Below are positions 26,388-34,899 of a stretch of 64,000 bases of DNA, piece by piece. The position numbers and the translations under genes were made by a program. Position 1 is the first letter of the stretch. The number at the start of each line of letters is the position of its first letter. The notes beneath the pieces are model-generated. The model ran no database searches and was not told the DNA's origin. It worked only from the letters and a program-made list of their open reading frames with translations. The DNA is from Verrucomicrobiia bacterium (GTDB lineage Bacteria > Verrucomicrobiota > Verrucomicrobiia > Limisphaerales > CAIMTB01). The DNA is taken from NCBI GenBank assembly GCA_019634625.1, contig JAHCBA010000020.1:1-64000 (forward strand), given 5' to 3'.

Positions 26388-27155
26388 TCAACTCACCGTC
26401 ACCCCCCCATTCACATGGAGCGTCTGCCCGGTGACAAACCCGGCCCCGTCCCCTGCCAGGAACACCGCCGCGGCCGCCACATCGTCCGGCACTCCCCAAC
26501 GGCCGGCCGGCACCCCGGCGAGATACGACGCCTTCGCCTCGGGCGAATCGTCGGCATGCCGTTCCACCGGGATCCAGCCCGGGGCGATCATGTTCACCGT
26601 GATGCCATCCGGGGCGAGTTCGGTGGCCAGACTGCGATGAAGTCCGTTCTGACCGCCCTTGGCCGCCACATACGCCGTGAACCTCGGCACCCCTCGGGCC
26701 ACCACCTCCGACCCGATCTGGATCAGGCGCCCCCAGCGCTGTTCCCGCCAGTGCGGCAGACAGGCGCGGACCAGCAGGACGGGACTTTTCACGAAGTAAT
26801 CCAGCATCCGCTGGAAGAAGCCCCAGTCGTATTCCTCGATCCCCAACTGCGGCTGCTCGCAGGTGGCATTGACCACCAGGATATCCACGGGCCCCAGGAC
26901 CTCCCCACACTCCGCAACCAACCGCTCCACCTCGGCCGCGTCCGTGACATCGGCCCGGAACAGCTCCCCGATGTGCCCCGCCTGCCGGAACTCGCGCAAC
27001 GTCGTCACCGCCCGTTCCTCGGTTCGCGCATAATTCAGCGCCACCCGCGCCCCGGCCGCCCCCAGTCCGAAGGCGATCGCCCGTCCCAACCCCGTCGAGC
27101 TTCCCGTCACCAACGCCACCCGACCCTCCAGGGGTTGTGCCGCCATGGTCGTCAT
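26388..27155 (-). CDS. Short-chain dehydrogenase/reductase
   Basis: 255 residues from ATG 27155 (ATG 27146 also possible). Classical SDR: the cofactor motif ALVTGSSTGLGRAIAFGLG (TGxxxGxG), the NNAG-equivalent reads VVNATCEQ, and the catalytic Y-x-x-x-K is in TAYVAAKGGQNGLHRSLATE with the preceding Ser in IQIGSEVV. GITVNMIAPGWIPVERH and FVTGQTLHVNGGVTVS are typical C-terminal blocks of FabG-like reductases. NATC instead of NNAG is a departure at a usually conserved Asn, so substrate and activity are uncertain. It stands alone between two repeat regions. Confidence 0.88.
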   Translation of the reverse strand: MTTMAAQPLEGRVALVTGSSTGLGRAIAFGLGAAGARVALNYARTEERAVTTLREFRQAGHIGELFRADVTDAAEVERLVAECGEVLGPVDILVVNATCEQPQLGIEEYDWGFFQRMLDYFVKSPVLLVRACLPHWREQRWGRLIQIGSEVVARGVPRFTAYVAAKGGQNGLHRSLATELAPDGITVNMIAPGWIPVERHADDSPEAKASYLAGVPAGRWGVPDDVAAAAVFLAGDGAGFVTGQTLHVNGGVTVS

Positions 27156-27232
27156 GCCCGGATTCAACCCGCCCCCCGCGCTCCCGCAATCCCCGATTCG
27201 CCCCGCCGCCTCACCGTCCGGAGACCCTTCCC

Positions 27233-27700
27233 TTCGGAGGGACGAGCTCCGCGAGTCCTCGATCCATGGCTCCACACCATTTCCCCCCCTCGGTCCTCGT
27301 ACTCAGCCCGAAGGGCGGTACTCGTACTCGTCCCCGGTTCTCGAACCCGCAGGCACACCGTTTCAGCGTCGCCTCAAGGCTGATCCGATCGGTTCGATCG
27401 TGTTCGGACCTCCCATTCCTCATGCGAACCGGGCAGGGCGAGTACGAGTACGAGTACGATTACGAGTACGAGTACGAGTACGATTACGAGGCCTGCTGCA
27501 GAAGACTGGGATGCGCTGGGAGGACGGGGATGTGGGGGGCAGAAGCTGGGTCGGACTTTGTTGGGTGTGCACGCTTTAGCGTGTCGGGGCGGATTTGGGA
27601 GGCTCACGCTGAAGCGTGTACACCCAACGGTCCCTCCCATCCCACCCCTCCGCTTCACCCTTCGGAGGGACGAGCTCCGCGAGTCCTCGTTCCATGGCTC
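27233..27700 (+). repeat. Composite repeat, copy B
   Basis: Same order of parts as 13355-13905: MITE core (27240-27258), ACTCAGCCCGAAGGGCGGTA with GTACTCGTACTCGTC (about 27297-27340), the GATCGTGTTCGGACCTCCCA block, a GAGTACGAGTACGATTACGA tract (about 27440-27492), the nested hairpin (27560-27628) and a second MITE core (27668-27686). It fills the interval between the divergent SDR and hyp genes; the remaining bases 27701-27828 hold nothing else recognisable apart from the hypA leader. Confidence 0.75.
27560..27628. repeat. Nested hairpin, second copy
   Basis: Arms 27560-27583 and 27605-27628 match the copy at 13724-13792 almost base for base; the left arm differs at one loop position (TTTAGCG instead of TTTGGCG), which improves its internal palindrome. 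Confidence 0.75.
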
Positions 27701-27828
27701 CCCTCCCCTGCCGCCCCCGCAACACCCGGCCCTCCGATGCAAGGCACCAATTCCCGCACAGCATCGGCCAACCCATGCCCAGTTCCGTCTCGCAAACCGT
27801 GGCAGATGTCGTAGGAACGAGGAACCCC

Positions 27829-28173
27829 ATGCATGAGGCAAGCCTCATGAAAACCGCATTGGACCTGGCCCTCTCCCAGGCCGCCGCCCAGGGCGCCCGG
27901 CGCGTTCACCGCCTCGGCATGCGCGTCGGAGACCTCAGTGGGGTCGTCCCCGACGCCCTTCAATTCGCCTTCGAAGCCCTCTCCCTGGGAAGCGCCGCCG
28001 AAGGGGCGCGCCTCGACATCGAACGCGTCGCCCCGCGCTACGCCTGCGACACTTGCGGTGCCGAGTTCGATCCGGCCGAGGAACTCCTTCCCGAATGTCC
28101 CCATTGCGGCGCCCTGGGAGGCCGCCTCTGCCGGGGACTCGAACTCGAACTGACCTCCCTGGAGATCTCGTGA
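27829..28173 (+). CDS. hypA: Hydrogenase maturation nickel metallochaperone HypA
   Basis: 114 residues. The N-terminus MHEASLM supplies the conserved His2 nickel ligand (canonical MHE), and the zinc site is CDTC (about residues 70-73) with CPHC (about 86-89). HypA delivers nickel, with HypB, to the [NiFe]-hydrogenase large subunit. The start ATG 27829 is fixed by the MHE motif and a GAGG six bases upstream. It opens the cluster hypA-hypB-hypF-hypC-hypD, with hypB starting two bases after its stop. Confidence 0.95.
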   Translation: MHEASLMKTALDLALSQAAAQGARRVHRLGMRVGDLSGVVPDALQFAFEALSLGSAAEGARLDIERVAPRYACDTCGAEFDPAEELLPECPHCGALGGRLCRGLELELTSLEIS

Positions 28174-28174
28174 T

Positions 28175-29047
28175 ATGTGCCAGGACTGCGGCTGCGGCCT
28201 TCCCCTTCCCACCCCGAACCCCGGATCGCCCGCCCACGAAGCGACCGGCCCGTCTCCACCCCATTCCCACGATCACCCCCATTCCCACGATCACCCCCAT
28301 TCCCACGATCACCCCCATTCCCACGATCACCCTCACGAGCCCACCGTCGCTGGCAATGCCGCCAGTCCAACCCCGTCCTCCGAAGCGGCCCGACACATCC
28401 CCATCCTCCGTTCGCTCCTCGAACGCAACGAACGCTTCGCCGAACGCAACCGTGGTTTCTTCCGCGCCAAACGCCTCCTCGTCCTGAACGTCGTGTCCGC
28501 TCCCGGCTCGGGGAAGACCGAACTCATCGAGAAAACCGCCGTCGCCCTCCGCCCCGCCCTCCGGGTCGGCGCGATTGTCGGCGACCTCGCCACCGACCAC
28601 GACGCCCAGCGTCTTCGGGCCGCCTCCGTTCCCGTCGTTCAGATCGCAACCGGCACCCTGTGCCACCTCGAAGCCGAAATGGTCGGCCGCGCCGCCGATT
28701 CCATGGATCTCGACGCCCTCGACCTGCTGGTGATCGAAAACGTCGGCAATCTGGTCTGTCCCGCTTCCTACGACCTTGGCGAGCACCTCCGCGTCGTGCT
28801 CCTCTCCGTCACCGAGGGCGAAGACAAGCCGCTCAAGTATCCCCCGCTCTTCCATTCCGCCCAGGCCGCCCTGATCACCAAGCTGGACCTCGCCGATGCG
28901 GTCGGGTTCGACCGGCAACTGGCCCGATCCAACCTCGAACGCGTCAGTCACCACGCCCAACGGTTCGAGGTGTCCGCCCGCACCGGCGCCGGCATGGATG
29001 CCTGGACCACCTACCTGGCTGAACAACACCGCGCCCTCCGCGGTTAG
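28175..29047 (+). CDS. hypB: Hydrogenase maturation GTPase HypB
   Basis: 290 residues. The N-terminal nickel site is MCQDCGCG. Residues about 29-54 form a His-rich nickel-storage tract with four HSHDHP units encoded by near-perfect 18-base repeats. The SIMIBI GTPase domain follows: P-loop [23 protein letters not shown] (switch), [17 protein letters not shown] and [12 protein letters not shown]. HypB couples GTP hydrolysis to nickel insertion. The His tract suggests the cell buffers nickel. It ends six bases before hypF. Confidence 0.96.
   Translation: MCQDCGCGLPLPTPNPGSPAHEATGPSPPHSHDHPHSHDHPHSHDHPHSHDHPHEPTVAGNAASPTPSSEAARHIPILRSLLERNERFAERNRGFFRAKRLLVLNVVSAPGSGKTELIEKTAVALRPALRVGAIVGDLATDHDAQRLRAASVPVVQIATGTLCHLEAEMVGRAADSMDLDALDLLVIENVGNLVCPASYDLGEHLRVVLLSVTEGEDKPLKYPPLFHSAQAALITKLDLADAVGFDRQLARSNLERVSHHAQRFEVSARTGAGMDAWTTYLAEQHRALRG
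28254..28336 (+). repeat. 18-base in-frame tandem repeat encoding the HypB His tract
   Basis: Four copies of CATTCCCACGATCACCCC, almost identical at nucleotide level, including third positions. Identity at synonymous sites shows recent expansion or homogenisation by slippage. Confidence 0.9.
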
Positions 29048-29053
29048 CCTCCC

Positions 29054-31642
29054 ATGCCCCCTGCCCCCGTCATCGGAGGGTCGAACTCCCGCGACGCCAC
29101 CCTGGGCGCGCTGCCCCCGGAACCTTCCCCGTCCGGCCCTCCCTCCGCAGCGCACACCGCGCTCCACGTCCACCTCACCGGCACCGTGCAAGGCGTCGGC
29201 TTCCGTCCCTACGTCCACCGCCTCGCTTCGGAACACCACCTCACCGGCTGGGTTCGCAACGGCGCCGACGGCGTCACGCTCGAGGTGGAAGGACCAGCCA
29301 CCGCCGTCCGCGCCTTCCTCGAACGTCTGCCCCGCGAAACCCCGCCGCACAGCCGAATCCGGCACCTCGAAACCGCCTGGCACCCCCCCGGCGGCCACCC
29401 GTCCTTCGTCATCCGCGACAGCGACCCAACCCCCGCCCATTCCGGTCCCGTCCGTATCCCGCCGGACCTCGCCACCTGTCCCGACTGTCTCCGCGACGTC
29501 TTCGATCCCGGCAACCGGCGCCACCGGTATCCCTTCACCAACTGCACCCAGTGCGGCCCGCGCTACTCGATCGTCGAGTCGCTCCCCTACGACCGGCCCC
29601 GCACCTCGATGCGCGCGTTCCCGCTGTGCCCGGATTGCCAGGCCGAGTACGACGATCCGCGGGACCGCCGCTTCCATGCCCAACCCATCGCCTGCCCGCG
29701 TTGCGGCCCCCAGCTTGAATTCTGGGATCCATGCGGCCGAACCCTGGCCGTCCGCGACCAGGCCCTAACCCTCACCCTCGAATCCCTGCGCGCCGGCCGC
29801 ATCGTCGCCCTCAAGGGCATCGGCGGATTCCAACTGCTCGTCGATGCCACCAACCACCGGGCGGTCCAGGACCTTCGCGAACGCAAACGCCGCGAAGCCA
29901 AACCCTTCGCTGTGATGTTCCCAAACCTCCCCACCCTTCTCCGCCACGGCGACATCAGTCCTGTCGAAACAGCCTGCCTCACCGGCCCCGAAGCCCCCAT
30001 CGTCCTCGTCCGGCGCCGCCCGGATCGCCACGACCGTTCCCAGCCCACCACCGCACCCTCGGTCGCCCCCGGGAGCCCCTGGCTCGGCGTCATGCTCCCT
30101 TACTCTCCCCTTCATCACCTTCTGCTGGCCGGTTTCGATGGACCCCTCGTGGCCACCAGCGGCAACCCCGGCGACGAACCCCTCTGCATCGACAACCACG
30201 AAGCCCTGCAACGGCTCGCCGGCATCGCCGATGCCTTCCTCGTCCATAACCGCCCCATCGTCCGCCCCGTGGACGATTCCGTGGTCCGCGTCGTGGCCGG
30301 ACGCGAAATGGTCCTGCGCCGTGCCCGCGGATTCGTCCCCACTCCCACTCCCATCGCGCCATCCCCTGTCCTCCCACCCGCAGCCGAACCCGGCTCCCCC
30401 GGCCCGAACGCCTCATCCCCTCCACGCCCGCCCGCGCGTCCCGCCACCATCGCCCTGGGCGGTCACCAAAAGGCCGCCATCGCGCTGTCCAACGGATCGG
30501 AGTTCATCCTGGGACAACACCTCGGCGATCTCGACACCGTGGCCGCCCTCGCCGGCTTCGACCGCTGCGTCGGAGACCTCGTCCGCCTGTTCCACCTCCA
30601 GCCCGCCGGGGTGTGCGTCGATGCCCATCCCGACTACGCCAGCACCCGGCACGGTCATCGCCTCGGGCTCCCGGTCCGGCCGGTCCAGCATCACCAGGCC
30701 CATGTCCTCGCGGTCATGACCGAACACCGCCTGCGCCCGCCGCTCCTGGGGTTCGCCTGGGACGGCACCGGCGCGGGACTGGACGGCACGGTCTGGGGCG
30801 GCGAGACATTCCACGCCACGATCCACGGATGGCGCCGGTGCGCCCGGTTGCGACCCTTCCGCCTGCCGGGTGCCGAGGCCGCCATTCGTGAGCCACGCCG
30901 TTCGGCCCTCGGACTCCTGTACGCCGCATTCGGCGAAGACCTGACCGCGCAAGCCAACCTCCCAACCCTGCGCGCCTTCGAGAGGCGCGAACTCGCTCTC
31001 CTCCTTTCCGCCCTCCGACGCGGACTCCATGCTCCCTGGACCTCCAGCGTCGGACGCCTCTTCGATGCCGTGGCGTCCCTCGCCGGCTGGCGCCACCTCC
31101 ATCGCTTCGAGGGCGACGCCGCCATGGCCGTCGAGTTCGCCGCCGAGGGGTGCCCGGACGACTTCGGGTATCCCATGCCCCTGCAAATGCCGCCGCCCGA
31201 TCGCGCCGCCCCCGACGGCGCCAACGAACTCGACTGGGAACCCCTTCTCCAGGCGCTCCTCGACGACCTCCGCGCGGGCATGGCCCCGGGCCGCATCGCC
31301 GCCCGGTTCCATCGCGGCCTCGCCGACGCCATCGTCGCCGTGGCCCGTCACATGGGCGAAAGGGTGGTCGTCCTTGGCGGCGGCTGCTTCCAAAACCGCC
31401 GCCTCACCGAATCCGCCGTCACCGCCCTGCGCGAGGCCGGCTTCGAACCCCACTGGGCCCACCTCATCCCCCCCAACGATGGCGGACTCGCCCTCGGTCA
31501 GCTCGCGGCAGACACCTTCCCCACCGAAGCCGGGCTCGCCCTCGGTCAGCTCGCGGCAGACACCCTCCCCGGGGAGGTCGGGCTCGCCCTCGGTCAGTCC
31601 GCTGACGCCTTCCAACCCGATCCACTCGCCCAACCCATCTGA
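29054..31642 (+). CDS. hypF: Carbamoyltransferase HypF
   Basis: 862 residues, somewhat longer than the usual 750-780. It makes the carbamoyl adduct that becomes the CN ligands of the hydrogenase Fe. Domains in order: a Pro-rich leader; acylphosphatase (GTVQGVGFRPYVHRLASEHH, about 35-120); paired zinc fingers (CPDCLRDVF, CTQCGPRYS, CPDCQAEYD, CPRCGPQ, about 140-220); YrdC-like domain with FAVMFPNLPT and ATSGNPGDEPLCIDN; and Kae1-like domain with VQHHQAHVLAVMTEH and LGGGCFQNRRLTE. A Pro-rich linker of about 40 residues separates the YrdC and Kae1 parts. The normal C-terminal motif PPNDGGLALGQLA is followed by tandem 16-residue duplications of itself. Confidence 0.95.
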   Translation: MPPAPVIGGSNSRDATLGALPPEPSPSGPPSAAHTALHVHLTGTVQGVGFRPYVHRLASEHHLTGWVRNGADGVTLEVEGPATAVRAFLERLPRETPPHSRIRHLETAWHPPGGHPSFVIRDSDPTPAHSGPVRIPPDLATCPDCLRDVFDPGNRRHRYPFTNCTQCGPRYSIVESLPYDRPRTSMRAFPLCPDCQAEYDDPRDRRFHAQPIACPRCGPQLEFWDPCGRTLAVRDQALTLTLESLRAGRIVALKGIGGFQLLVDATNHRAVQDLRERKRREAKPFAVMFPNLPTLLRHGDISPVETACLTGPEAPIVLVRRRPDRHDRSQPTTAPSVAPGSPWLGVMLPYSPLHHLLLAGFDGPLVATSGNPGDEPLCIDNHEALQRLAGIADAFLVHNRPIVRPVDDSVVRVVAGREMVLRRARGFVPTPTPIAPSPVLPPAAEPGSPGPNASSPPRPPARPATIALGGHQKAAIALSNGSEFILGQHLGDLDTVAALAGFDRCVGDLVRLFHLQPAGVCVDAHPDYASTRHGHRLGLPVRPVQHHQAHVLAVMTEHRLRPPLLGFAWDGTGAGLDGTVWGGETFHATIHGWRRCARLRPFRLPGAEAAIREPRRSALGLLYAAFGEDLTAQANLPTLRAFERRELALLLSALRRGLHAPWTSSVGRLFDAVASLAGWRHLHRFEGDAAMAVEFAAEGCPDDFGYPMPLQMPPPDRAAPDGANELDWEPLLQALLDDLRAGMAPGRIAARFHRGLADAIVAVARHMGERVVVLGGGCFQNRRLTESAVTALREAGFEPHWAHLIPPNDGGLALGQLAADTFPTEAGLALGQLAADTLPGEVGLALGQSADAFQPDPLAQPI
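31487..31606 (+). repeat. 48-base tandem repeat at the hypF 3' end
   Basis: Units starting at 31487, 31535 and 31583 each begin CTCGCCCTCGGTCAG and encode LALGQLAADTFPTEAG, LALGQLAADTLPGEVG and LALGQSADAF. They duplicate the normal end of HypF in frame, adding about 35 residues. Confidence 0.9.
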
Positions 31643-31645
31643 ATC

Positions 31646-31900
31646 ATGTGCCTCGCCGTCCCAGGTCGTGTCGTGGAAATCCAGGGTGACGATCCCCTCT
31701 GGCGCTCCGGCCGCATCGACTTCGGAGGCGTCCTCAAGGACATCAGCCTCGCCTGCGTTCCCGAGGTCGTCATCGGCGACTACGTCATCGTCCATGCCGG
31801 CGTCGCCATCAGCCGCCTCGACCCGGACGAAGCCGCCCGCGTCCTCGAACAGTGGCGCGCCCTCGAAGCCCTGATCGGCCCGGAGGAACCTCCCCCGTGA
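31646..31900 (+). CDS. hypC: Hydrogenase assembly chaperone HypC
   Basis: 84 residues starting [12 protein letters not shown], where Cys2 binds the Fe(CN)2CO unit, followed by the small OB-fold with [20 protein letters not shown] and [15 protein letters not shown]. HypC forms a complex with HypD and hands the iron group to the hydrogenase large subunit. It starts three bases after hypF and its stop overlaps hypD by four bases. Confidence 0.96.
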   Translation: MCLAVPGRVVEIQGDDPLWRSGRIDFGGVLKDISLACVPEVVIGDYVIVHAGVAISRLDPDEAARVLEQWRALEALIGPEEPPP

Positions 31901-33003
31901 AGTACCTCGAGGAATATCGCGACCCCGACCTCGCCCGGCGTCTCGCAGGCGAAATCCATCGGGTGACCACCCGCCCCTGGACCCTCATGGAGGTCTGCGG
32001 CGGACAGACCCATTCCATCGTCCGCCACGGCATCGACGAAGTCCTGCCTCCGGACGTCACTCTCATCCACGGCCCCGGTTGTCCGGTCTGCGTCACCCCC
32101 GTTGCGATCATCGACGCCGCCATCGCCATCGCGCGCCGGCCCGGGGCGATCCTCTGCTCCTTCGGCGACATGCTCCGGGTTCCGGGCACCGACACCGACC
32201 TGCTCGCCGCCCGCTCGGAAGGGGCCGATGTCCGCATGGTCTATTCGCCGCTCGACGCCGTCGCCCTCGCCGCCCGTTGTCCCGACCGCGAAGTGGTGTT
32301 CTTCGGCGTGGGATTCGAAACCACGGCGCCAGCGACCGCCCTTGCCGTGCTTCAGGCCGCAGACCGGCGCCTCTCCAACTTCTCGATGCTCGTCTCCCAC
32401 GCACTGGTGCCCCCGGCCATGGAGGCGCTGCTCTCGGATCCCGACGCCTCGATCCAGGGCTTCCTCGCCGCCGGTCACGTTTGCGCCGTCATGGGCTACG
32501 CCGGGTACGAACCCATCGCCGCCCGCCACCGCCTCCCCATCGTTGTCACCGGCTTCGAACCCCTCGACATCCTCGAAGGCATCCTCCGCTGCCTCACACT
32601 CCTCGAGGCTGGCCGCTTCGGACTCGAAAACCCCTACGCCCGCGTCGTCCGCCGACCGGGCAACGAGACCGCCCAAGCCTGGATGCAGCGCGTGTTTCAG
32701 GTCGTCGATCGCGCCTGGCGCGGCATGGGCATCATCCCCCGCAGCGGCCTCGGCTTGCACCCCGGTTACGCCGCCTTCGATGCCGCCCTCCGCTTCGACC
32801 TCGATCCCAATCCAGTCGAACCGGAATCGCCCTGCCGCAGCGGCGAAGTCCTTCGCGGCCGCCTCAAACCCTTCGACTGCCCCGAATTCGGCACCCGTTG
32901 CACCCCGGAACATCCCCTCGGCGCCACCATGGTCTCCTCCGAAGGCGCCTGCGCCGCCTACTTCCGCTACCGGCCCCGCCCGGCCCCGGCACCCTCCTCC
33001 TGA
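31897..33003 (+). CDS. hypD: Hydrogenase maturation Fe-S protein HypD
   Basis: 368 residues from GTG 31897, which overlaps the hypC stop as GTGA. HypD carries a [4Fe-4S] cluster and is the scaffold for the Fe(CN)2CO group. Diagnostic motifs: [66 protein letters not shown] and, at the C-terminus, [20 protein letters not shown] followed by [18 protein letters not shown]. Length is normal. It closes the cluster; hypE does not follow. Confidence 0.96.
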   Translation: MKYLEEYRDPDLARRLAGEIHRVTTRPWTLMEVCGGQTHSIVRHGIDEVLPPDVTLIHGPGCPVCVTPVAIIDAAIAIARRPGAILCSFGDMLRVPGTDTDLLAARSEGADVRMVYSPLDAVALAARCPDREVVFFGVGFETTAPATALAVLQAADRRLSNFSMLVSHALVPPAMEALLSDPDASIQGFLAAGHVCAVMGYAGYEPIAARHRLPIVVTGFEPLDILEGILRCLTLLEAGRFGLENPYARVVRRPGNETAQAWMQRVFQVVDRAWRGMGIIPRSGLGLHPGYAAFDAALRFDLDPNPVEPESPCRSGEVLRGRLKPFDCPEFGTRCTPEHPLGATMVSSEGACAAYFRYRPRPAPAPSS

Positions 33004-33073
33004 CCCTCACGCGCGCCCCCACCGCACCGTTCGCGCCCCCACCGTTCGTTGTCCCGGCTTCAGCCGGTCATGA

Positions 33074-33292
33074 GTCAATGTCACTATGCCCGGCTTGTTA
33101 TTTGTCTTAGGTCAAAATTAACCTGAATGTCTCCACCTTTGCCTAGGGTCAATAACACTCTGCCCGTCTCAATATTTGCCGCTTCCGCTACCCGCCCCGC
33201 CCGGACGCCGCACGGTCAATTTCAATCTGACCGGCTTATTATTTGCAGCTGCGGTCAATAATTCTCTGCCGGTCGTATTATCTATCCCTGAT
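33074..33292. repeat. Degenerate 37-base tandem repeat array
   Basis: Five units begin with GTCAAT or GTCAAA at 33074, 33111, 33148, 33215 and 33254 (spacings 37, 37, 67 and 39 bases). A consensus is roughly GTCAATnnnACTCTGCCCGG followed by CTTATTATTTGCC. The array is far more A+T-rich than its surroundings. It lies in the 621-base gap between hypD and the NamZ-like gene, where no gene is supported. Confidence 0.65.
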
Positions 33293-33406
33293 CCTGATCC
33301 CTGCGCCGCCTCGCATCCGCTACCCCACCTCCTCTCCTGACCACGCGCCAATGCACCGTTCGCGCACCCCCCACCCCTCGAATCCAATCGATCCCGACAG
33401 GCTGAA

Positions 33407-33448
33407 ATGGCCCTAAACTTCGTGCATATGCACGAAGTTTAGGGCCAT
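33407..33448. repeat. Perfect 42-base palindrome
   Basis: ATGGCCCTAAACTTCGTGCA (33407-33426) continues through a central TATA-like TAT/GCATATGC region into its exact reverse complement, ending GTTTAGGGCCAT at 33448. All 21 bases of each half match, with no spacer at the centre. Confidence 0.95.
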
Positions 33449-33624
33449 CCCAGGATGCCAACCGCCGGCGCCCGGACGCCGCACCGCACCGCCTGCTCAC
33501 CCTCACGGTATTCCCCGGGCGCGGCTTCGGATTCATCCCCCGGACAGTCCCGCTGCCCGAATCCACCGCCCGGACTTGCCCGAAACCCCGCCGTGCCCTT
33601 ACCTCACCCCGCCTGCTGTTGCCC

Positions 33625-34887
33625 ATGATGCCGAAGCTCCCACCCATGCCCCCCCGCCCTTCCGCCCTCCTCCTCCTCCTCCTCCTCGGCACGGCCGCGT
33701 CTGCTGCCGTCCAGCCCGGCATCGACGTCCTCGAAGCGGAACGGTTCGCTCTCCTGCAGGGAAAGCGGGTCGGACTTCTCTCCAATCCGACCGGGGTGAA
33801 CCGCGCTGGTGAACCCACCTGGAAGGTTCTCCGCCGTGCGCCTGGGGTGCAGCTGGTCGCCCTGTTCGGCGCCGAACACGGTTTCCATGGCAAGGCCCGG
33901 GCCGGCATCGAAGTGCCGGACCAGCGCCACGAGGAAACCGGTCTGCCCATCCATTCCCTCTACGGGCCCGGGCCCGTTCGCCGCCCCACCCCCCGCATGC
34001 TTCAGGGCATCGACGTGCTGGTGTACGACATCCAGGACACCGGCTGCCGCAGTTACACCTACATCAGCTCGATGGGCCTTGCGATGGAGGCCTGCGCCGC
34101 CAACGGGGTCGGGTTCATGGTCCTCGACCGGCCCAACCCCCTCGGCGGCCTCCGCGTCGAAGGCCCCGGCGTCGAACCCAGGTTCAAGTCCCTCGTCAGC
34201 CAGTGGCCCATCCCTTACGTCTATGGGCTCACCCCCGGGGAACTCGCCCGCATGATCCATGGCCAGCGCTGGATCTCCAACCGCTGCGACCTCCTCGTCG
34301 TCTCCATGCGCGGCTGGTCCCGGTCCATGACCTGGCCCCAGACTGGCCTGCGCTGGATCGCCAGCTCCCCCAATGTCCCCGCCGGCGACACCCCCCTTTA
34401 TCTCGTCGCCACCGGCATGCTCGGCGAAATCGGTGGCCTCAACCTGGGCACCGGCACCGCGGACTCCTTCAAGCTGATCGGCGCCGCCTGGCTGGACCCT
34501 CAGAGATTCGCCAGCCACCTCAACGCCTACCGCCTCCCCGGAGTCGTGTTCGATCCCATCGAGATGGACTTCAACCGCGACCCCAGGGACGGCCGCGAAC
34601 TCCGCGGAGTCCGGGTCCGCTTCACCGAACCCGCCACGGCTCCCCTCATGGCCATCAACTTCCACGCCCTCGAAGCCGTCCGCATCACCGCCAATCGCGA
34701 CCTCTTCCAACTTGCCCTGAAGCGTGGCAAGTCCTGGGACATGTTCGACAAGGTCAGCGGTTCCGACCGCCTCCGGCGCGACCTCCAGGCCGGCCGCTCC
34801 GCCCGCGATATCGTCGCCTCCTGGCGGGCCCACGAGGACTCCTTCCGCCAGCTTCGCGCCCCCTACCTGCTGTACCACGAGCGCTGA
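33625..34887 (+). CDS. DUF1343/NamZ-family exo-beta-N-acetylmuramidase-like protein
   Basis: 420 residues from ATG 33625. A signal peptide (ALLLLLLLGTAASA) is followed by GIDVLEAERFALLQGKRVGL, SNPTGVNRAG and the family motif LFGAEHGFHG, whose Glu-His pair corresponds to the catalytic region of NamZ glycosidases that remove MurNAc from peptidoglycan fragments. Further blocks are VYDIQDTGCRSYTYISSMG, VLDRPNPLGG and SPNVPAGDTPLYLVATG. It probably acts in the periplasm or outside in cell-wall turnover or scavenging. The preceding repeat region separates it from the hyp genes. Confidence 0.88.
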   Translation: MMPKLPPMPPRPSALLLLLLLGTAASAAVQPGIDVLEAERFALLQGKRVGLLSNPTGVNRAGEPTWKVLRRAPGVQLVALFGAEHGFHGKARAGIEVPDQRHEETGLPIHSLYGPGPVRRPTPRMLQGIDVLVYDIQDTGCRSYTYISSMGLAMEACAANGVGFMVLDRPNPLGGLRVEGPGVEPRFKSLVSQWPIPYVYGLTPGELARMIHGQRWISNRCDLLVVSMRGWSRSMTWPQTGLRWIASSPNVPAGDTPLYLVATGMLGEIGGLNLGTGTADSFKLIGAAWLDPQRFASHLNAYRLPGVVFDPIEMDFNRDPRDGRELRGVRVRFTEPATAPLMAINFHALEAVRITANRDLFQLALKRGKSWDMFDKVSGSDRLRRDLQAGRSARDIVASWRAHEDSFRQLRAPYLLYHER

Positions 34888-34899
34888 ACCCTCCCGCCC

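Noticed and set aside
33074-33292. CRISPR array
   Set aside because: Units are diverged, spacings are direct head-to-tail with no unique spacers, and no cas gene is present.
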